A stretch of 64,000 nt of DNA from Maratus speciosus (taxonomy: Eukaryota > Arthropoda > Arachnida > Araneae > Salticidae), in assembly GCA_963932465.1 (NCBI GenBank), contig OZ010799.1, positions 277,361,164 through 277,425,163 of the forward strand. The letters are read 5' to 3'. The position numbers were made by a program, and so were the translations under genes. This document shows positions 57,488-64,000 of this stretch, in pieces (the first letter of the stretch is position 1; each line of letters begins with the position of its first letter). The notes under the pieces are model-generated. The model had not been told where the DNA came from and did no database searches. It worked only from the letters and a program-made list of their open reading frames with translations.

Positions 57488-58960
57488 TATACGAGGAAAC
57501 CTTAAAAATGGTTTTACGTCTCTTAAGATAAATTCTCTCGGAAAAAAAATCTCATCACCTGAAGGAAAAAGATTATAATTTGAAATGCAGTGGAAAATAC
57601 CGTTGAAAAATGATTTAAGAGTATGCCTATCCGGAAATTTTATCTGACGCAGAAAGTATTCTAGCTTTAAAAAGTCAAACTCGAATATCTCTTTAAATGC
57701 TAATGTGACAAATTACTGACAAATTAAGATATACTTTTCCACATTATCAGTTCCTTTCCCTATACAATTTCTAATTGGCTCTTGTCTATTTCTTGTAACA
57801 ATAAATCTATATCTCGAATCCGCTTCTCCTCCAATATGCGAAAATTCCATGAACCTTTGCAGTAATGACGGTATGCTGAATGATACTTAAACTAGTGTTA
57901 AAAGGGTGTTTCATCTGCTTATAAATGTTAATGCATACTATTATTATTAAATATATATATATAAAAAGATTATACGAATTTTATTTAAAATAATTTACTT
58001 TTCCTTTATTCGGATTATTATAGCAAATAAATTAAAAATTATATGTAATTATTTCTTATATAATGATAGATAATCCTTCCTTTTTTAAAGTCATCATAAT
58101 TTTAGTGTGCCGCACAAATTTAATACTAAGTTTAAGCGCGCCGTGAAGTAAAAAAGGTTGAGAAACACTGATTTAAACTGACTCAGTCGTATAAAAAGGT
58201 TTCTTCCCGCAGTATCAAAATGTGATGCTTTAGAAATCAAAAAAAGTGTAATTCAACCTATACTTCCAGAATAAAAAGTTAAACCCAATTTATCCCCCAT
58301 TCTTCAATTAATTTGTGTTATTCAGTAACAAGAATAAATTTCAGTTTCATAAAGGTTCGGTGTAATTGCGTGATTCTTTGACCTTAAAAAGATTCTCCAG
58401 TAACCTCCTCCGCCCCCCCAAAAAAGTAAATGCTTTACATATTTGAATGAACACTATTATTTAGTAATTGATTAACTGAGTATAATGATTAGTTGATTAT
58501 TTATTATTGAAACTGACTCAGTCATATGGAAATGTTTTTGCTCGCAGTATCAAAATGCGATGCTTTAGAAATCACCAAACTGTAATTCAACCTACAATTC
58601 CAGAATAAAAAGTTAAATCAAATTTATCTTCTATTCTTCCATTAATTTGTGTTATTTAGTAACAAGTATAAAACTCAGTTGCATAAAAATTCGGTGCAAT
58701 TGTGTAATACTTTGACCTGAAAAAACTCATCAGTGATCGCAGAAAAAAAAAGTATGTACCTTGCATATTTCAGACTTTTTAATATTTAATAATTGATTAA
58801 TTGAGTATATGTTTGTTTATCAATTAAACTGACTCAGACGTATAAAATGAATTTTGCTCGCAATGTCAAAATATGGTGCTTTTCAAATCACAAAAAAGTA
58901 ATACAACGAATACAAAGTTAAGTCAGATTTATCTCCCATTCTTCCATTAATTTGTGTTAT

Positions 58961-59287
58961 TCAGTAACAAGTATAAATTTCAGTTGCATAAAAATTCGGT
59001 GTAATTGCGTGATTCTTTGACCTTAAAAAAATTAACAATGATCGCAGTACTAAAGCAAGAATATACCCTGCATATTTCAATGACCGTGGGCGATACATTA
59101 TTTCAAAGTAAAGTTTCACAGTACAAAAATAATACCGAAGTGTTCTTGCTGTTCGACCTTTGTCTGGCAGCAACCAAGTAGGACATTTTTCTGAATAGGT
59201 TTCCGCGGGAAACATGCATCTCAACTCTACACAGACACGCGAGAAGTTCGTGAATGGGATGCATTTATACAGCGGATGGAGATACAT
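58961..59287 (-). other. Open frame of 108 codons, doubtful
   Basis: The first half (59287-59095) is single-copy-looking and codes CVELRCMFPAETYSEKCPTW; the second half runs into the tandem repeat, which argues against a gene. The C-x2-L-R-C-x10-C-x-T-x3-P spacing loosely recalls ADAMTS disintegrin-like sequences, but order on the strand would be wrong for the pro-domain gene at 24 kb. Confidence 0.2.
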
Positions 59288-59299
59288 ATGAAGGCTTTT

Positions 59300-59780
59300 T
59301 TTAGTTTTTATAACAATTTGTTGAATATGTAATTTTATACGCAGAATTTTTACGCTCTTAAGCTTCCTTTGGAATATGTGGTGTATCTCATTATCACAGC
59401 TTGGTGTTAACCCTTTGTATCCTGACGGGATTTTAAAGTGTCATTGAAGGAAATTTAATGTAATAGGATCAGAGTCGATAAGACTATAAAATATTCAATA
59501 AGTTATCTGTTGTTATAATAATTTTAATGCAGAGACCTCTCACTTATATGCGATCGAATGAATTATTTTAAAAAATCAAGAGTGACAACATTCGACATTC
59601 CGAACACGTCTAGAAAATTAAAAAAAAATAATAATGGAATAAAATAATTATTTCTTGACACGTTCAAACGAAGCGGGGGTACCTACCAAAAAAAAAAAAA
59701 AAAATAAATAAAAATAAATAAAAGTCTACTAATTGGGCACCAATAACAAGTGGGAAACTAGTATGTTGTGGCCATCACAA
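59300..59780. other. No recognised feature
   Basis: A lone TTAA-element end (TTAACCCTTTGTATCCTGAC, 59408) is the only recognisable motif; A-runs follow near 59690. Confidence 0.4.
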
Positions 59781-59781
59781 A

Positions 59782-60821
59782 ACTTTCTTCTATATAAATC
59801 ACGTCAATTAAATAATTTAAATAGTACAAGAAATAACAACGATTTAGCACCAATGCATATCAAAGTATATCTGAATTTGAAGTTGGATGAAAATTCACGC
59901 ATTAGTTCTTGAGATAGAGCTATACCGGAAATTCTGATAAAATGTAGCATAGCAGCGCCACCTGTTGAGCGATTTACACCAAAAGTAAACAGCACTAAAC
60001 GATATCAAGGTATACCTGAATCTGAAGTTTGTTGAAAATCCAAGCATTAGTTCTTGAGATAAAGCTATTGCGGAAATCGCAAAAAATACAGCATAGCAGC
60101 GCCACCTGTTGAGCGATTTACACCAAAAATTAAACAGCACTAATTTGTACATCAACTCATGTCAAGAACTAACTAAATCTGAAGTTTGGTGAAAATCCGT
60201 GCAATAGTTCTTGAGATACACCTCTTATGGAAATCGTGAAAAATGCAGCACAGCAGCGCCACCTGTTGGGAGATTTGCACCAAAAATTAAGCAGCACTAA
60301 TTTATATCAGGGACTAACTGAATCTGAAGTTTGATGAAAATTCGTGCATTTTTTCTTGAGCTAGAGCTATTGCGATAATCATGAACAATGCAGCATACCA
60401 GCGCCACCTGTTGGGCGATTTTCACAAAAAAGTAATCAGCACCAAACTATACCCTGTACTAACTGAATCTGAAGTTTTATGAAAATCCGTGCGGTAGTTC
60501 TTGAGATACAGCTATTGCAGAAATCGTTAAAATTGCCGCATAGCAGCGCCACCTGTTGGGCGATTTTCACCAAAAACTAATCAGTTCCAGTTTATATCAA
60601 GGTCTAACTAAATATGAAGTTTTGTGAAATTTCCTCCATTAGTTCTTGAGATAGAGCGCCCACAAAATTTGTGTCACATACAGACAGACGGACAGACAGA
60701 CATTTTGTAAAAACATGTTTTTTGGAATCTCTGACTCATAAAAAGTGTAAATCCGTCGAAAACTGGAATTCGAAAATTTTCATGAAACCAATACTTTCTT
60801 CTTGTAAATATAGAAGAAAGT
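59782..60821 (+). mobile_element. HINE/Helentron-like repeat W with ~145 bp minisatellite
   Basis: It starts ACTTTCTTCTATATAA and ends with hairpin ACTTTCTTCT-TGTAAATAT-AGAAGAAAGT (60793-60821). Five modules of about 145-157 bp are marked by CAGCGCCACCTGTTG at about 59954, 60098, 60255, 60399 and 60545, each with TAGTTCTTGAGATA. A (CAGA/CGGA) tract at 60679-60700 separates the array from the hairpin. This is the same plan as repeat V. Frames of 63-86 codons arise from the repetition. Confidence 0.65.
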
Positions 60822-61043
60822 AAAAAACTGATATCGAAAATCCACAGGCCAAAACTTCGTCCGGCTCTGCCAAGGGCGAAAACAGTAGAAGATCCCTTAA
60901 CCCTTGATGGAAATATTTTTAACAAATTAACATAGCACTGTCATTATTTTACAGAAACGAAAAGGTTGTTTATAATACGTAAATGTGGCACAAAGCAGAA
61001 TAATGTACAATAATATACCAATATTCTATATTATATGTACTCG

Positions 61044-61048
61044 TATAC

Positions 61049-61085
<37 letters not shown>

Positions 61086-61303
61086 GGAGATTCTACTGGC
61101 AATCTAGACGCCAGTACTATTTCCGTATTTTTACGGAATTATTTCCCCATAAATTACAGAAAACTTTCCGTTTTTCTGGTTAAAAACGGAAATATTTCTG
61201 TAATTTATGGGACAAAATTTCCGTAAAAAACGGAAATAGTACCGGCGTCTAGATTGCTAGTAGAATCTCCGTTGTTTAGTGCGGTCTTTTTTTTTACAGT
61301 GTA
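61044..61303. mobile_element. 260 bp palindromic MITE
   Basis: TATACTGTAAAAAAA and TTTTTTTTTACAGTGTA bound long arms that mirror over CGGAGATTCTACTGGCAATC / GATTGCTAGTAGAATCTCCG. The A-run after the left end is about 35 long. The right arm has an extra GACCGCACTAAACAA (inverse). Confidence 0.8.
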
Positions 61304-61516
61304 CTGGACCTTCAACATTAACAATAATTGAGGTTTCGAGAATTTTTGAAGGATTACGCCGCAGTAGGACAAATTACAACAGGATTGAGCAATTAAATTT
61401 ATAAAAACTTATACTGTACTTGTATCTTTCACTGTAAACAAACAATACAGAGCCTTTTACCGTTCACACGCTTTAACCAAAAATAGATACAATTTAAACA
61501 ATATTTTTAAAAAACC

Positions 61517-63381
61517 TTAAGGGGGTTCCCGCGTGTGATGTGTTCAAAAAATCGATTTTTTTTTACTTTTGCATAAATTGATTCCTTAACATGTCTAGAA
61601 TACGATGGTAAAATAATTTTCTAAAATTCGAATTCGTTATGAAGATATAGCATTTAGAAGAAACAGATGTTTGGAGCTCCGAGTTAAGTGGTTTACACAG
61701 GTATAGAAGGAAATTTCTACAGCCACTTATTTTGTCGCTGCGAAAAACGCCAGAATGGAAGCAAGATCAGAGCAATCTGCATTGAAAGATCCCCAAGAGG
61801 AAGAGGAAGGAATTCTCTATGGACCAGGTATCGCAGATTGATGGTAAGTTGAGATTTTCATCGTTTTAACCGTACTTGAATCTTTAAATGCGTTTTTATC
61901 AAAACGTTGTTTTTCAAATTTTCCTCCATCATATCTAGAGAACGGTTTGACCGATTCACTTGAAATTTATAGAGTAGACTCACAAGGAAGGTCTCCATAC
62001 GGGCATATTCAGAAAAATCTGAAAAAATTAGAGTGTTCGTCTCATGTGGATATATATGTTTATAAAAAAATTTTTGGCGGAACCCCGATAGAACGTTCGT
62101 AAAAAAATAATGAAATTTTCGTTTATTTGGCGATTTATCATCGGTTGGCAATGAAATGAAAATTCGAAAAATACTTTTTCATGTCGAATACTCTAAGATA
62201 AAAATATTTCATATTGAGCCTGTTTAAATAAATTTAACTTAAATAACTGTAGTTTTGTCAGTTTTAGTTTGATTTGGCTATAGTTTTGTCAGTTTTAGTT
62301 TGATTTAGCTATAGTTTTGTCATATATGTATTTATAATGAAAGTTAAATATCAAATTTTATGAATTAAAACAAAATTAAAATTGTTTCAATATCTCAAAA
62401 TTAAGTCCAATTGAGCGCTCTCGGTTCCATTTTGTTGCTATGGAAACGACGAATTCCTTGGTTTGAAATGAATAACTGCTAAATGAATCTTGCCTTTATT
62501 TTGGAATACGCTTAAATATATGAAAGTATTTTTTATAGATGAAATTGTTTTTAAAGTAATAAAATTAAGTAACAAGCAACATAAATATGTAATACGAAAA
62601 TATGTATTTATTAAACTCTCTCATTGTTTGTGTTTAAATTCATTAAATACTTTTTACACGCATTCTAAAAATCAATTAACAAAAAATTTTCAGATGCATT
62701 AAAATCGTTTGCTTTTGGCGAGGAAAAGTACTGCTCGCCAAATCGCATGACGCTTTCGTCTTTTCGCGCCAAATATTCGAAAGTATTTTATTTTTTTACA
62801 GACTTTCTACTGTAATTCCGCCGCTAAATTTGACTGATCCCTTATTACATACATAAGTAGTTCAATTGGTATTTTTTTCAAAATATTCTGAGTATGCCCA
62901 GTATGGAGACCTTCCTTGTCAGAACATGTAGACGCACGAAGTGAACTAGGATCATCCGAAAATTCCGAATATTCTATTTTTTTTCGTAACGAAAAAAAAA
63001 ATTACAAAATATCATGAAATTTGAAAAAATTTTTCAAAAGTTTGCCAAAAACCCAATTTTTTATATTTTCAAATGATTCTAGTTCATTCGATGCATTTAG
63101 GCTTACAGATTAAATCGCTGTTTTCTTTCTTTCTTTCAGATAAGCCAATCAGCCGAAATCGTGGAGGAAATGAGCGTTCTTTTTTTTGGAGGCAGGTGTC
63201 TTCAGAGCGGTGTAACTTAGTTCCAATAAAGATTTTTGCTTCAAATTTGTTTTATATATTCTTGAAATAGCAATTAATGTATAATAAAAAAACTCAGTTT
63301 TATTTATTTTTTTATTTGTCGTCAAAAATAATTCCCCAAAAATGCTAAAATACAGGTCGTCACACGTGGGAACCTTCTTAA
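61517..63381 (+). mobile_element. TTAA element Z, 1.9 kb, with internal foldback and splice-like signals
   Basis: TTAAGGGGGTTCCCGCGTGT and its inverse form near CACACGTGGGAACCTTCTTAA bound the element. Two inverted arms lie inside (about 61910-62060 and 62850-62960; AAGGAAGGTCTCCATAC and its mirror). Outside the arms the plus strand has an acidic 28-codon frame from ATG 61755 (QSALKDPQEEEEGILYGPGI) ending just before a donor-like GGTAAGTT at 61843, an acceptor-like TTTCTTTCTTTCTTTCAG ending at 63139, and AATAAA at 63227. It could be the shell of a transposase gene; the transposase itself is missing. Confidence 0.6.
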
Positions 63382-63642
63382 CAAAAGAAAAAAAAATGTA
63401 GATAAAGAAAGAAATCTTTGTATACTTCGCTAGGCTATATTTTACTTACACTATACTTTACCTATACTCTGCTTAAACTTAATAACATAAATAAAATTAA
63501 ATGCTATATAGCAATTAAACAAAAATGTACAAATGCTTACCAAATTTTAAGAAATTCTTTAACAACTTTTTATACTGTGCGTACACTTTTACCATATTGA
63601 AATATTTACAAAAACTTTGACCATCACCCCTCCCCCTTTTTT
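63382..63642. other. No recognised feature
   Basis: AT-rich spacer between element Z and repeat R copy C. Confidence 0.5.
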
Positions 63643-63787
63643 AGGTAGATTTCGTAAGAAATACTACCTATTGCAGTCGTTACCATGGTGCGACTTTTGA
63701 AAAATTCCTCCATAAATTTTCATTATATGACCCTAGGAGCCCAAAACCACCCCCACTTAAAAAGTTTATATATATATATATATATAT
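63643..63787 (+). repeat. Repeat R, copy C, truncated at the (TA)n
   Basis: AGGTAGATTTCGTAAGAAAT to the (TA)n run, equal to the first 145 bp of copy A. It breaks off at the microsatellite, where new sequence starts (CCAGCAGGACGG). Confidence 0.85.
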
Positions 63788-64000
63788 CCAGCAGGACGGT
63801 CGTTCTGCCAAGCCAAGCTATAAAAAAATGCTAACCCCGCTATTATGTATTTAATATATGAAATGAAAGGGCATCATTACAAAACACAACATACTTTATT
63901 TAATTCATGGAATCGAATAGACAGTTGCCAAAACCGGAATCCAAAAGATAATGAAATATTGATGCCAAATACAAGTAAGACATAACAATTCTCCCCCACT
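63788..64000 (-). mobile_element. Possible edge of an LTR retrotransposon
   Basis: On the minus strand AGTGGGGGAGAAT at the window edge looks like a polypurine tract, followed by TGTTATGTCTTACTTG, a plausible LTR start. A polyadenylation-like AATAAA occurs at about 63898 (minus). The internal part would lie beyond the window and the LTR's other end is unclear. Confidence 0.4.

Larger units (their letters stand above)
54450..58170 (+). mobile_element. hAT (Charlie/SPIN-like) element, 3.7 kb
   Basis: The ends are CAGTGATTCTCAACCTGTG and the inverse CAGTGTTTCTCAACCTTTT; ATTTAAAC is duplicated exactly at 54442-54449 and 58171-58178. A transposase scrap at 57593-57640 on the plus strand reads MQWKIPLKNDLRVCLS, fitting the C-terminal tail of this hAT group. 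The main body was replaced or split by the TA element at 54565-57487. Confidence 0.9.
54138..59092. repeat. Four-unit tandem repeat (~320 bp) split by a hAT
   Basis: Units start near 54138, 58175, 58510 and 58826, each with GACTCAGTCGTATAAAA (variants) followed by CTTCCATTAATTTGTGTTA and ATTCGGTGTAATTGCGT. Unit 1 is separated from unit 2 by the hAT at 54450-58170, which entered the TTTAAACTGA junction. No coding frame is conserved between the units. Confidence 0.85.

Noticed and set aside
58961..59287. Cysteine-bearing frame as an ADAMTS disintegrin-like exon
   Set aside because: The match is only cysteine spacing, half the frame is tandem repeat, splice sites are weak, and the order relative to the pro-domain exon on the minus strand is wrong.
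59895..60155. 86-codon minus frame as a gene
   Set aside because: It is produced by the ~145 bp modules of repeat W; the peptide repeats itself with the DNA period.
1..64000. CRISPR array, bacterial operons or a prokaryotic defence system
   Set aside because: No short evenly spaced repeats with unique spacers, no ribosome-binding-site-led gene strings; all signs are of an animal nuclear genome.

Overview
The window is a compact-gene-poor, strongly AT-rich piece of an animal genome. Intron-style splice sites, a Ty1/copia retrotransposon, Tc1/mariner, hAT, pogo/Tigger, TTAA-target (piggyBac-like) elements and Helitrons all point to an arthropod; the mix of families would fit a chelicerate such as a spider, but that is an inference from repeat content and not proven. 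No bacterial-style gene organisation is present and almost every long open frame is accidental or lies in a repeat.

Only one host coding feature is well supported: a 269 bp internal exon on the minus strand (24090-24358) with a clean acceptor and a GTAAGT donor, encoding the end of a reprolysin (M12B, ADAM/ADAMTS) pro-domain. The rest of the window is best read as intronic or intergenic DNA around that gene, filled with mobile elements.

Layout. 1-3.2 kb: a Tc1 transposase relic with its end, a TTAA MITE, a foldback element and a TTAA element (2335-3167). 3.4-7.0 kb: a hAT element with an exact 8-bp target duplication, carrying a large palindrome with hammerhead-like arms and a Tc1 deletion derivative. 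7.0-11.6 kb: an interrupted repeat (S) with several insertions. 11.76-19.07 kb: a stack of non-autonomous Helitrons nested into one another, several levels deep, each insertion falling between A and T. 19.2-23.06 kb: three TTAA elements laid end to end, apparently sharing TTAA sites, one containing a further Helitron. 23-27 kb: the exon and flanking intron sequence. 27.2-29.9 kb: a Tigger relic and a Helentron/HINE-like element. 31.0-36.85 kb: a complete copia element with near-identical LTRs and a single 1318-codon frame, whose integrase core has lost its second catalytic acid through an unusual pyrimidine-rich segment. 37.7-52 kb: hAT relics, a second foldback copy interrupted by a small TTAA element, pogo relics, a second HINE-like element with an expanded minisatellite, an inverted pair of TTAA MITEs and a hAT MITE whose empty site is also in the window. 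54.1-59.1 kb: a four-unit ~320 bp tandem repeat split by a 3.7 kb hAT that itself contains a 2.9 kb TA-target element. 59.8-63.4 kb: a second HINE-like family with a ~145 bp minisatellite, a palindromic MITE and a 1.9 kb TTAA element with splice-like signals. The right edge enters what looks like an LTR.

The genes do not form a pathway. The value of the window is the relative dating that the nested insertions allow, the reconstruction of element boundaries from target duplications and empty sites, and the recent copia insertion. All identities and similarities were judged by eye without alignment or database search.
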